Of a DNA stretch of 17,560 nucleotides, positions 1 through 7,141 are shown one piece after another. The notes under the pieces were generated by a model. The model saw only the letters and a list, made by a program, of their open reading frames with translations. It did not search any database and was not told where the DNA came from. The DNA comes from Pseudobdellovibrionaceae bacterium (GTDB taxonomy: Bacteria; Bdellovibrionota; Bdellovibrionia; Bdellovibrionales; JAMPXM01). The stretch's first letter is position 1. The number at the start of each line of letters is the position of its first letter. The DNA lies in the NCBI GenBank assembly GCA_913776405.1, contig CAJYOV010000454.1, forward strand, positions 1-17,560, read 5' to 3'. Position numbers and translations under genes: made by a program.

Positions 1-73
1 TGAACGGAAGGGCGTCTTAAAAATCATGATGCCCGACAGTCTGGCACCCGAGCTGCTCTATCTGAAGCTGTAA
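1..73 (+). CDS. C-terminal end of an unidentified protein (5' end outside window)
   Basis: An open frame enters at the left edge (first complete codon at base 2) and stops at TAA 71-73. It encodes 23 visible residues ending in PELLYLKL. This is too short to assign a family. The stop lies 37 bases before the L,D-transpeptidase ATG on the same strand, so the two may be co-transcribed. No terminator is visible between them. Confidence 0.5.
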   Translation, partial: ERKGVLKIMMPDSLAPELLYLKL

Positions 74-110
74 TGAAAGTTTTAGCAGCCTACGCTAACT
101 GGAGACCGTT

Positions 111-1424
111 ATGAGCAATAAAACGAAGCTCAGCCTGACAATTATGAGCCTGACAGCGACGTTTTTGGCGTCAACTCTCACCGCTTGCGGCAATTCAAAG
201 TGGCACGAAGTTGCGGGCACACCGAAGAACACCGGTAACGCCACCGCCGAAACTCAAACGGCGAAAACACGTGCGACGGATCTCACACCGGGTGAAACGG
301 TTCGCACTACTCCAGACACATTGATTCTGAAGACAGATGAAACCGGCGAGGGCGATGGGCCACGCATCGACTTCAACACGAAACTCAAAGTTGAAAAAAC
401 GGAGCCAAGCGCTACCGAGTCTTCAGGCATGGTGAAGGTCGTAACGACAGGCGAAGATCCACAATCCGGCTGGGTGCCCGCAAAATACTTGGAAAAAGAA
501 GGGCCAACTCAGCCCGCAGCTGACAAGTACTTCATGATTCAGAACATCGCGACTGAAAAAGTCCGCGTTTATCAGAACTGCGCGACCGTTGACGAAGCTG
601 GCAAATGCCACCACAAGCTCATTCTCGAGACAGATATGGTTGCGGGCGAAGACACGCCTACGAAGGACCGTCGATCTATCTTGGGTTCTTATACGATCAC
701 GAGCTGGCACAAGTTCTACGAAGACAACAAAAAGAACTTCCCGTCGTTCTTCGATCCAAACTACCCAGAGCTTCCGAAGTCAGGCGCAAGCATCGATCAG
801 TGGATGTCGAAAGATCTTTTGCCAAGAGGTAAAGGCGCTATTCGCGGCTCATTCGGTTGGTACACGGCGAAGATCGGCCCGGATGCTTCCGAACAATGGA
901 CACATGGCACGTTCGGCTGGGGTGAGGACGCTGGCGAATTCATTAAAATCGCGAAAGACTCACGCGTCGATCTTCGTAGCGCAGGTTGCACGCGTGTAGA
1001 AAACCAAGCGATCGCTTTCATGCGTGAGATTCTGGTTGAGCGCTCGAAAGTCTATAAGATCTATGCGAAAGAGTCGTTCAAGGATCAAAACCTCAAGCGC
1101 TACGAGAACTCGAAAGCGCAGAAGTGGTCGTGGATTCTAACAACAGACGGCGTGCGGTCCACGACTGCTAAATCAGCAGCGAAGCACCACACATCGAAGA
1201 CATCGAAAGACGTGCTCGACGAGGGGTCTTACTCTCTCGATCAGAAGCCAACAGTTGCTTCAGGCAACGTTTATAAAATTAAAGCTGACTCGTTCAAAGG
1301 TACGTTCTTGGTCGACGAGGGCCGCTTAGCGAATTACGAACACCCGAAAGAAATTCGCGTCGGTGGCTATAAAGAGAAAACACTCCCGGCTCTCGTAACT
1401 GAAGCCGCAACCAAGACGAAGTAA
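111..1424 (+). CDS. Lipoprotein L,D-transpeptidase with SH3-like domain (YkuD family)
   Basis: Predicted envelope enzyme that makes or exchanges 3-3 peptidoglycan cross-links, or attaches proteins to peptidoglycan, using a catalytic cysteine. The 437-residue product starts with a lipoprotein signal whose lipobox LTAC puts the lipidated Cys at 26; the next residue is Gly, so outer-membrane sorting is likely. Residues about 59-127 look like a bacterial SH3 domain, ending GWVPAKYL. The YkuD catalytic core runs from about 140 to 320, with His265-Gly in THGTFGWG and the signature SAGCTR at 290-295, where Cys293 is the nucleophile. Cys157 and Cys166 could form a disulfide. A tail of about 115 residues follows and is not recognised. 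GGAGA at 101-105 supports the ATG. The next gene begins 12 bases downstream. Bdellovibrio-type predators carry many such enzymes (family knowledge); a role in predation here is only inference. Confidence 0.87.
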   Translation: MSNKTKLSLTIMSLTATFLASTLTACGNSKWHEVAGTPKNTGNATAETQTAKTRATDLTPGETVRTTPDTLILKTDETGEGDGPRIDFNTKLKVEKTEPSATESSGMVKVVTTGEDPQSGWVPAKYLEKEGPTQPAADKYFMIQNIATEKVRVYQNCATVDEAGKCHHKLILETDMVAGEDTPTKDRRSILGSYTITSWHKFYEDNKKNFPSFFDPNYPELPKSGASIDQWMSKDLLPRGKGAIRGSFGWYTAKIGPDASEQWTHGTFGWGEDAGEFIKIAKDSRVDLRSAGCTRVENQAIAFMREILVERSKVYKIYAKESFKDQNLKRYENSKAQKWSWILTTDGVRSTTAKSAAKHHTSKTSKDVLDEGSYSLDQKPTVASGNVYKIKADSFKGTFLVDEGRLANYEHPKEIRVGGYKEKTLPALVTEAATKTK

Positions 1425-1436
1425 CGGAGAACTTTT

Positions 1437-1949
1437 ATGTTGCACAAATTCATCATAGCGTTCGCGGTTCTTACAAGCTCAACGGCTTTTGCTGCGCCGG
1501 CAAAGAAGCTCGCACCAGCCCCAGCTTCTTCGAAGGCATTGGCAAAGGTAGCTGAAACGCCGACTTATCTTGAAGGTGTGACGAACCAAAAATTCGTAAC
1601 CGGCTCAAGCTCATTTGCCCGCCTCTTGAAAAAAGATGGGAGCGAAGAAATGCGCGCAGCCCTTCGCTTAAATGCGGGCGCTGGCAACGAAGCGAACGTC
1701 ACATCGAACGCACCTCAGAAGCTGCATTTGAGTGTTTTCCATATCGAGAACAAGAAAACGACCGAGTCACTGAAGCTCAGCTTCAGAGGCTTGAAGGCGT
1801 CGGAAGTTGGAACTCGTGTTTTAACTTTTGAAGCGCCGGCTCAAAACGGCCGCGTCGTTGCTAAAGTGCAGCAAGAGCAGGCCGCTCAAAACCTCTGGAA
1901 GACAACGGGCACGATGCTTCAATTCGTGCCGGCAGGTTCATCACTCTGA
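1437..1949 (+). CDS. Small secreted protein of unknown function
   Basis: A 170-residue product with a Sec signal peptide: a short basic start, a hydrophobic stretch, then a likely cut after STAFA near residue 19. The mature protein begins with an Ala/Pro/Lys-rich linker (about 20-40) and continues as a predicted beta-rich domain with no cysteine. I do not recognise the family. GGAGA at 1426-1430 gives a good ribosome-binding site, and the gene lies 12 bases after the L,D-transpeptidase stop, so it is very probably co-expressed with it and may assist or be a partner of that enzyme (inference). Its last 9 bases overlap the motB stop region on the opposite strand, so there is no intergenic space for a separate terminator. 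Confidence 0.72.
   Translation: MLHKFIIAFAVLTSSTAFAAPAKKLAPAPASSKALAKVAETPTYLEGVTNQKFVTGSSSFARLLKKDGSEEMRAALRLNAGAGNEANVTSNAPQKLHLSVFHIENKKTTESLKLSFRGLKASEVGTRVLTFEAPAQNGRVVAKVQQEQAAQNLWKTTGTMLQFVPAGSSL
1908..1930. other. Perfect 7-bp inverted repeat at a convergent gene end
   Basis: GGCACGA (1908-1914) and TCGTGCC (1924-1930) pair across a 9-base loop. On the minus strand the hairpin begins 10 bases after the motB stop and could act as a 3' end or stabilising structure for the motAB mRNA, although no long U-run follows. It also lies in the coding end of the secreted-protein gene. Confidence 0.35.
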
Positions 1950-2867
1950 TCGAGTGCGCTTCTTTTTCTTTGCGGATTGCGGTTCACGACCGCTTTTCGA
2001 TTTTGCGAGCTGGTTGACGTACGAGTTGTACTCAGCCGTATCGTCGCCAGCCTTCTCGCCCGCGCCCACGATCGAGCGGGCTTTTTTACCGTCAGACTGA
2101 GAGACGTTCTGGCGAATCTCGAACTTCACGTAACCGCCGCCCGTATGCATGTGCTTCGGTGAGCGATCGTCATCACGAGCAACGCCTTTACCGATCACTT
2201 GTACGGACTCGTTTTCGAGCGCGCCCTTCACTTTATCGACTAAGAGATCGACCCGTTGATCCGAAATTCCTTTCGCAACAACAAGCTCTTCACTCTTCAC
2301 GGATTCGCGATAGACGACGGACGTGATAATCACTTGCGAGTCTTCGAGACCTTGAGTGACGCCCTTGACTCGTTCCATCACATTTACGAATTGAAGCGCT
2401 GGATCTGCGGAGCCTGCGCGGAACAATAAATTATCTGGAATCTCGAACGTGACCGAGTCAGCGGTAACGCTTACGTCTGACGCCATCGTGCCGAGTTGAT
2501 CAGCCATGTAAGACATGACGATCTTCTTCGTACCGAGGTGAAGTACGTTTGGCGTACGATCAGCTGGCTCCGTAAGCGTTGAAAGTGTCTTCAAGGGTTC
2601 GTTGACCAAATCCAAGAAGAGTTTTTCGAGAGTCATCTCGGCGCCGTAGTTTTGAAACTGATATTCGATCACCGACGGTGTTGAGAAGTAATCCGAGATC
2701 GCTTTCTTCTCAGCTTCCGAAGCCGACGAGATCAGCCACATAACCAAGAAGAAGGCCATCATCGCCGTCATAAAGTCGGCGAAGGCAACCTTCCATGCAC
2801 CACCGTGACCGCCCCCTTGGACTACGGTGATTTTCTTGATAACGATCATCGGCTTCTTTTCTGCCAT
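1941..2867 (-). CDS. motB: Flagellar stator protein MotB
   Basis: Proton-conducting stator subunit that anchors MotA around the flagellar rotor. Of 308 residues, the N-terminal part carries the family hallmark GGAWKVAFADFMTAMMAFFL. Asp31 matches the essential proton-carrying aspartate (Asp32 in E. coli) at the start of the only membrane helix (about 28-48). A plug/linker region follows, then an OmpA-like domain from about 145 to 255. That domain is divergent: the usual GHTD peptidoglycan-binding motif is not seen where expected (the segment reads TSVVYRES), while a candidate for the conserved Arg remains in ISDQRVDLLV (205). The C-terminus is Lys/Arg-rich. ATG lies 5 bases after the motA stop. 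The stop overlaps the convergent secreted-protein gene. MotB identity is firm from the membrane segment and the motA neighbour. Confidence 0.92.
   Translation of the reverse strand: MAEKKPMIVIKKITVVQGGGHGGAWKVAFADFMTAMMAFFLVMWLISSASEAEKKAISDYFSTPSVIEYQFQNYGAEMTLEKLFLDLVNEPLKTLSTLTEPADRTPNVLHLGTKKIVMSYMADQLGTMASDVSVTADSVTFEIPDNLLFRAGSADPALQFVNVMERVKGVTQGLEDSQVIITSVVYRESVKSEELVVAKGISDQRVDLLVDKVKGALENESVQVIGKGVARDDDRSPKHMHTGGGYVKFEIRQNVSQSDGKKARSIVGAGEKAGDDTAEYNSYVNQLAKSKSGREPQSAKKKKRTRSE
1979..2004 (+). terminator. Possible intrinsic terminator inside the 3' end of motB
   Basis: GCGGT (1979-1983), loop TCACG and ACCGC (1989-1993) form a 5-bp stem, followed by TTTT, CGA and TTTT. It sits 30 bases downstream of the + strand secreted-protein stop, inside the motB coding region. 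Because the two operons converge with overlap, a terminator for the + operon would have to lie here. The stem is short, so confidence is low. Confidence 0.3.
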
Positions 2868-2872
2868 GACGA

Positions 2873-3733
2873 TTACGCCGCTTTCTTAGCGCCCTTCGTG
2901 GCCGCATCTACTTCTGTGAATGAAGGACGATCGTGTGGGAAGATCGCGCGACGAGCGTACTCGACGCAAACGAGCGGTGGTGCACCGCGCTGGAGCGCAA
3001 CCATCGCCGCTTTAATCACGGAGAGGTAGCGCCCTTCTGCGTTTACATCCGAACCGATCTTCGCAGCTGTAGGTCCAAGGAAGCCGTAACACATCAAGAT
3101 ACCAACGAAGGTACCAATGAGGGCTGCACCGATGAGTTCACCGATCTTCTCTGTACCCGCAGTCAAGTAACCCATCGTATGAACGATACCTAGAACGGCT
3201 GCGACGATCCCGAGACCCGGGAGGGCGTCACCCATGTTTTGAAGGGCGTGTTGAGCCGCGTGCTCTTCTTCGTGAATGACTTTGATATCGTCATTCAAGA
3301 GATCGTCGACGTCGTACTGCGAAAGATCGGCAGAGAGCGTGATCTTCATCGTGTCACACAAGAAGTCGACCGCATGGTGGTTCTTCAAGAATGTCGGGTA
3401 CTGTTTGAAGATCTCTGATTTTTCCGGCTCTTCAATATGACGCTCGACTGCTTGCGGGCCGTCTTTACGGAAGATTTGGAAGAGTTGGAAAAGCATCTGA
3501 AGAAGTTCGAGGTATTCCTTCTTGCCCGGCGTTTTTCCAAACCAAGCTTTGATCGCCATCGAGACCATCATTTTGATCGTCGACATCGGGTTAGCGATAA
3601 TCAAGGCACCGACTGCGGCACCACCGATGATGATGAATTCCGATGGCTGCCAAACGACGTGAATATGTCCACCGTGCGCCATGTACGCACCGAAGACACA
3701 CACCAATACAACTAACGCCCCTACTGCACCCAT
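2873..3733 (-). CDS. motA: Flagellar stator protein MotA
   Basis: Membrane partner of MotB; converts ion flow into torque on FliG. I choose the ATG at 3733 (286 residues) because AGAGG lies 7 bases before it and the protein then begins, like other MotA proteins, straight into the first membrane helix (GAVGALVVLVCVFGAY). An in-frame ATG at 3766 would add 11 residues but has no such site. Visible family features are QPSEF near 30, the cytoplasmic charged segment VERHIEEP...SEIF (96-109), Pro172 in LPGLGI and Pro221 in LGPTAA. The two prolines match E. coli Pro173 and Pro222 almost exactly. Four membrane helices are expected, near 1-20, 32-50, 170-190 and 200-222. motB follows after 5 bases, so the pair forms one operon. 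Confidence 0.94.
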   Translation of the reverse strand: MGAVGALVVLVCVFGAYMAHGGHIHVVWQPSEFIIIGGAAVGALIIANPMSTIKMMVSMAIKAWFGKTPGKKEYLELLQMLFQLFQIFRKDGPQAVERHIEEPEKSEIFKQYPTFLKNHHAVDFLCDTMKITLSADLSQYDVDDLLNDDIKVIHEEEHAAQHALQNMGDALPGLGIVAAVLGIVHTMGYLTAGTEKIGELIGAALIGTFVGILMCYGFLGPTAAKIGSDVNAEGRYLSVIKAAMVALQRGAPPLVCVEYARRAIFPHDRPSFTEVDAATKGAKKAA

Positions 3734-3844
3734 TGAAACACCTCTGACATGGGACTCAAGGTTCACTACAGTTCTCGTTTCGGTCCGCTGGGCGATTTCG
3801 TTGAGAACTCCAGCACTTGCTTAACGAAAACAAGACGAGTGTCT

Positions 3845-3859
3845 GTGTTTCGGAAACAC
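3845..3859. repeat. 15-base palindrome between divergent motA and hydrolase genes
   Basis: GTGTTTC and GAAACAC flank a single G: a perfect 7+7 inverted repeat. It lies midway between the divergent starts at 3733 and 3938, where a dimeric regulator could bind. I do not recognise a specific operator, and no matching second copy was noticed in the window. Confidence 0.3.
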
Positions 3860-3901
3860 GTCTGTCTGCACTGGACTAGGCTTTCTGTCAGTTTCGAGCA
3901 C

Positions 3902-3930
3902 TTGTGTACGCGCTCGGTCACGAGTTAAGT
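3902..3930 (+). promoter_or_regulatory. Weak sigma70-like promoter that would give a leaderless mRNA
   Basis: TTGTGT (3902-3907) and TTAAGT (3925-3930) are separated by 17 bases. Each matches consensus at only 3 of 6 positions. Transcription about 7-8 bases further on would begin at the GTG start codon at 3938. Confidence 0.22.
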
Positions 3931-3937
3931 CTAGGTC

Positions 3938-4726
3938 GTGGCAACAGTCGTCTTCCTCCATGGCCTTAATACCTACGCCGATGGTCTCGTTCATTTCGGG
4001 CCGCTGACCTTTGGGCGCATGTCCGACTCGTGGAGACGCGAAGGTCTCAAGCGCGGTTGGCAGTTCATAGATGTTGCCGGCATGGGCTTCGGCGCTGTCG
4101 AAGATCAAGCTGAGAAAGCGATCGCTTACTTAAAGAAAGAACGCTTATTAAACACGCCTGAGCCACTTCATCTGCTTGGTCATTCTATGGGTGGGCTGGT
4201 TGCGCGCGTGCTTGCGCATCGACCTGAACTAAAAGGGCGCATTCGTTCGGTCATCACAATCGGCACACCTCACCTAGGGGCTGACATCACCGAACACGCA
4301 ATGCAACTCGAACAAACGTCACCCTACCTCTACCGATTCATGAAAACGTTTGGCTACGACGTTGCAAAAAAGCGCACGACGCTCCAAAACTTCTCGACAG
4401 TCAAACTTCTCGAACTTCACGAGCGCTACGGGAAACTCGACGACGTCCGCTGCGTCAGCTTCGTCGGCAACGTCACGTATGAGCAGCTTTGCCTACCGTA
4501 CCAAGTGATTTACTCGAAGCTGCATTCGCGCGGCCAAGAAGTGCTTTCTGATGGTTTCATTTCGTGTGCGAGCCAGCGATGGGCCGAAGACGGCGGCGAT
4601 TTCGCCGTCGATCACATGGCGGAGATCGGCGTTTATCTCAACGTTTCACGTAAGCGACGGCTCTTTGCGCAATCCGAATTTAACCGCCTCGCGGATGCCG
4701 TCGCGAAGGTGATTGCGCGGCCGTAA
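3938..4726 (+). CDS. Alpha/beta-hydrolase, lipase/esterase-like
   Basis: A 262-residue hydrolase, probably acting on an ester. It begins with the first core strand and oxyanion turn, VVFLHGLN. The nucleophile elbow GHSMGG places Ser83. TIGTPHLG (107-114) is typical of triacylglycerol-lipase and PGAP1-like proteins. Asp205 (LSDGFIS) and His226 (VDHMAEIG) are good candidates for the remaining catalytic residues. There is no signal peptide, so a cytoplasmic site is likely; the substrate is unknown. The start is a GTG immediately preceded in frame by TAG (3932-3934), so it cannot begin further upstream, and the next Met (28) would remove the core strand. No Shine-Dalgarno at normal distance is seen. 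It is divergent from motA and followed by a 232-base gap before dsbD. Confidence 0.83.
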   Translation: MATVVFLHGLNTYADGLVHFGPLTFGRMSDSWRREGLKRGWQFIDVAGMGFGAVEDQAEKAIAYLKKERLLNTPEPLHLLGHSMGGLVARVLAHRPELKGRIRSVITIGTPHLGADITEHAMQLEQTSPYLYRFMKTFGYDVAKKRTTLQNFSTVKLLELHERYGKLDDVRCVSFVGNVTYEQLCLPYQVIYSKLHSRGQEVLSDGFISCASQRWAEDGGDFAVDHMAEIGVYLNVSRKRRLFAQSEFNRLADAVAKVIARP

Positions 4727-4908
4727 TCCAGGTAGCTAGACCAACGACCTCGTACGACTGATGTTGTGTCGAGAACCCGCTTCGGTTTGAGACACCCTCC
4801 GATAATTCCAACTTTAGCAAGGGTTTGATTCGAATTGAACCGAGCACGCCCTACTCTCTCTTGAAGGTTCTGCCGATGATTCCTAAGTTAGAGAGATCGG
4901 TTAGATCA

Positions 4909-4938
4909 TTGAGATCAAAGATTTCGACAACGTTAGAT
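4909..4938 (+). promoter_or_regulatory. Possible dsbD promoter
   Basis: TTGAGA (4909-4914; 5 of 6 to the -35 consensus), 18-base spacer, TTAGAT (4933-4938; 3 of 6). It would give a leader of about 14 bases ending in the AGAGG site at 4950-4954. The rest of the gap 4727-4908 holds no recognisable element apart from a weak hairpin near 4793. Confidence 0.3.
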
Positions 4939-4958
4939 TTCAAACTTTGAGAGGTTTC

Positions 4959-6842
4959 ATGTTGGCCATCCGAGACGGTCTTCGCGGTTTGCTCCTTGCA
5001 TCCGTCCTATCTACCTTCGTTGCGAGCTTGGGCTCGGTGGCTCACGCTAGTGATCAAGAGATCAACACGAATCCACTCACAGCGAAAGTACGCTTGCAGC
5101 CGTCAACGGTCGGCGACGGGCAAACCGCTGAACTCCATTTCGATATGGAGATCGCCGAGCACTATCATGCTTACGTCGATAAGTTTAAAATTGCGGTCGA
5201 GTCTCCCGACGATCTGAAAGTGGCGGACATTAAGGTGTCGCCGGTCGTTAAATTCATGGACTCAGTCACGAAGAAAGAGCGCGAAGGCGTTGAGAACAAA
5301 GCTCAAGGCCGCGCGATTCTTGAAATTCCACAAGGCTTCAAACACGGCGATCACGTTGCGAAGGTGAAGCTCACGTATCAGGCGTGCTCCAAAGAAAACT
5401 GCCTCTTTCCAAAAACGATCGAACTCGATGCACCTTTCAAAGTTGTTGCGTCAGTTGCAGGCGCATCAAACAATCCGCCACCGACGGCCCCTGACACACA
5501 AGCAGCTGCAGCGCCGGCGAACAGCTTCGAGCGCGCAATGGGCCAGTCGATGTTCATGGCAATCCTCGTCGTCTTCGGCATGGGCGTGATCACATCACTG
5601 ACTCCTTGTATCTATCCGATGATCCCGATAACGCTCGCGGTTCTCGGCGCGCGCACCAAAGGCCAGTCAAAGCTAAAGAGCTTCTCGCTCTCGCTCGCTT
5701 ACGTTCTTGGGATCGCGTTTACGTACTCGATCTTGGGTGTGGCGGCTGCGAAAACAGGCGCGATGTTTGGTGCCGCCCTCGGCAACATCTACATTGTTAC
5801 GGCGATTGCGCTTCTCTTTGTCGGCATGGCGCTTAGCATGTACGGAGTTTACGAACTTCAAGTTCCCGCTTTCATCCGAAACAAAGTGGGTACAGCGCAA
5901 ACGGGTTCGGGTTACGGCGGTGCGTTCGCAACTGGTTTGATCGCGGGTGTAGTTGCATCACCTTGCGTGGGTCCTGTTCTTGTAAGCGTCCTGACTTACA
6001 TCGCGCAGACGCAGAATTTAGTTCTGGGCTTCGTCCTCCTCTTCTCGTTCGCCATGGGTCTCGGCCTTCTTTTCATCGTGCTCGGTACATCAAGTGCGTT
6101 GATCAGCAAAATGCCGAAAGCCGGCGCATGGATGGATATCACGAAGTTCGTCTTCGGGTCCGTCATGGTGGGTATGGCGCTTTACTATGTAGCGCCGATC
6201 TATCCGAAATGGTTGTTCCATTCGCTCTTAGGTCTCGCGGTCGTGATGATCGCAAGTGCCTACGGTGCTTTTGAACCAAATGAAGGCCTCACCTCAAAAG
6301 GTCGTATTCGCAAAGGCGCGATGCTCGCCTCTTTTGTGATCGGCTTGATGTTCGTAGCGACAGGTCTCCTTGATAAAGCAGGCATCGCGCTTCCATCAGG
6401 GTCAGCGGGTCTTGTCGCGGGTCAGCCTGCAGCAACGCCACACTTAAACTGGCAGAAGTTCAGTGAAGCTTCGCTCGCAAGCGCGATCGCCGACAAAAAA
6501 CCGGTCGTGATCGATTTCTACGCTGACTGGTGTGGTGCTTGTAAAGAACTCGAGCACGAAACATTCCCAGATGCGCGTGTCCGTAAACTGTCTGAAAAAT
6601 TTGTTCTCTTGCAAGTCGATGCGACTGACGATTTCCCAGGCCTCGATAAGCTCAAGAAAACATACGGCGTGATGGGCCTTCCAACGATGATCTTCTACGA
6701 CGGCGCGGGCCAAGTTCGCAAAGAGCTTACCCTCACCGGCTTCGAGAATGCCGATGCGTTTGTGAAACGCATGAACGGCGCTCTTGCGGGGTCGCCCCAA
6801 TTGAATGAGATCAGCCAAAGCTCGACCGCAGCGAATAACTAA
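4959..6842 (+). CDS. dsbD: Thiol:disulfide interchange protein DsbD
   Basis: Inner-membrane protein that passes electrons from cytoplasmic thioredoxin to periplasmic thiol proteins such as DsbC or cytochrome c maturation factors. All three redox modules are present in the 627-residue product. A signal peptide ends in AHA near 30. The periplasmic alpha domain has Cys143 and Cys148 in ACSKENC. The eight-helix membrane domain (about 200-475) has Cys217 in LTPCIYP and Cys336 in ASPCVGP. The C-terminal thioredoxin domain has WCGAC (Cys525, Cys528) and the cis-Pro in GLPT. The Ala/Pro-rich stretch near 170-190 is the usual linker. ATG 4959 is chosen because AGAGG (4950-4954) precedes it; an in-frame TTG at 4947 overlaps that site and is less likely. 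A strong terminator follows, so the gene is probably monocistronic. Confidence 0.96.
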   Translation: MLAIRDGLRGLLLASVLSTFVASLGSVAHASDQEINTNPLTAKVRLQPSTVGDGQTAELHFDMEIAEHYHAYVDKFKIAVESPDDLKVADIKVSPVVKFMDSVTKKEREGVENKAQGRAILEIPQGFKHGDHVAKVKLTYQACSKENCLFPKTIELDAPFKVVASVAGASNNPPPTAPDTQAAAAPANSFERAMGQSMFMAILVVFGMGVITSLTPCIYPMIPITLAVLGARTKGQSKLKSFSLSLAYVLGIAFTYSILGVAAAKTGAMFGAALGNIYIVTAIALLFVGMALSMYGVYELQVPAFIRNKVGTAQTGSGYGGAFATGLIAGVVASPCVGPVLVSVLTYIAQTQNLVLGFVLLFSFAMGLGLLFIVLGTSSALISKMPKAGAWMDITKFVFGSVMVGMALYYVAPIYPKWLFHSLLGLAVVMIASAYGAFEPNEGLTSKGRIRKGAMLASFVIGLMFVATGLLDKAGIALPSGSAGLVAGQPAATPHLNWQKFSEASLASAIADKKPVVIDFYADWCGACKELEHETFPDARVRKLSEKFVLLQVDATDDFPGLDKLKKTYGVMGLPTMIFYDGAGQVRKELTLTGFENADAFVKRMNGALAGSPQLNEISQSSTAANN

Positions 6843-6893
6843 TTTCACTGCACGGCCTGCGGCTACACCGCGCCTGCAAAGATAGAACTTCAG

Positions 6894-6926
6894 AACGGCT
6901 ACTTAAGGGTGGCCGTTTTCTTTTTT
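6894..6926 (+). terminator. Intrinsic terminator of dsbD
   Basis: AACGGCTAC (6894-6902) pairs with GTGGCCGTT (6909-6917) as a 9-bp stem with one T-G wobble and a 6-base loop, followed by TTCTTTTTT (6918-6926). The stem begins 52 bases after the dsbD stop. Confidence 0.9.
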
Positions 6927-6927
6927 C

Positions 6928-6999
6928 GAGACGCTTTCGGCGAGTGTCCGTCGGTGTTGGCCTGAGCTGCAAGCAGAGAAACGCTCGTCGAAGCGTCTC
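6928..6999. repeat. Long-arm inverted repeat after the dsbD terminator
   Basis: GAGACGCTTTCGGCGAG (6928-6944) is the reverse complement of 6984-6999 (CTCGTCGAAGCGTCTC) except for one missing base and one C/T change. The outer 9 bases are perfect (GAGACGCTT and AAGCGTCTC). The loop is about 39 bases. As RNA this would be a stable long hairpin. Confidence 0.6.
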
Positions 7000-7035
7000 A
7001 CGGCGTTGGCCCGAGCCGCACGCAGACGCGCTCGC
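6952..7035 (+). repeat. Imperfect direct repeat, two copies, period 49
   Basis: 6952-6987 and 7001-7035 share the frame CGG-GTTGGCC-GAGC-GCA-GCAGA-CGCTCG. Differences are mostly C/T changes plus a 2-base gap. Copy 1 overlaps the right arm of the inverted repeat. It lies between the dsbD terminator and the leader of the secreted-protein gene at 7142, in about 300 bases with no convincing gene. Confidence 0.6.
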
Positions 7036-7098
7036 CTACCTGACAGACAGCGAATAAAAGATCGGCAATTAAATCGAAACTACGGTGTCTCGGGCAGG

Positions 7099-7138
7099 CT
7101 CATCTCTTGCTTTGATGAGTCGTCATCAGGGGGACTCA
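7099..7138 (+). promoter_or_regulatory. Three overlapping hairpins in the leader of the gene at 7142
   Basis: Three mutually exclusive pairings share the same bases. CTCATC (7099-7104) pairs with GATGAG (7114-7119). TGATGA (7113-7118) pairs with TCATCA (7123-7128). TGAGTC (7116-7121) pairs with GACTCA (7133-7138). The ribosome-binding site AGGGGGA (7128-7134) abuts the second stem and overlaps the third. The layout could control translation. Confidence 0.4.
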
Positions 7139-7141
7139 CCA

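Noticed and set aside
3734..3766. Longer MotA start at 3766
   Set aside because: The extra 11 residues contain the AGAGG ribosome-binding site used by ATG 3733, and MotA proteins normally begin at the first helix.
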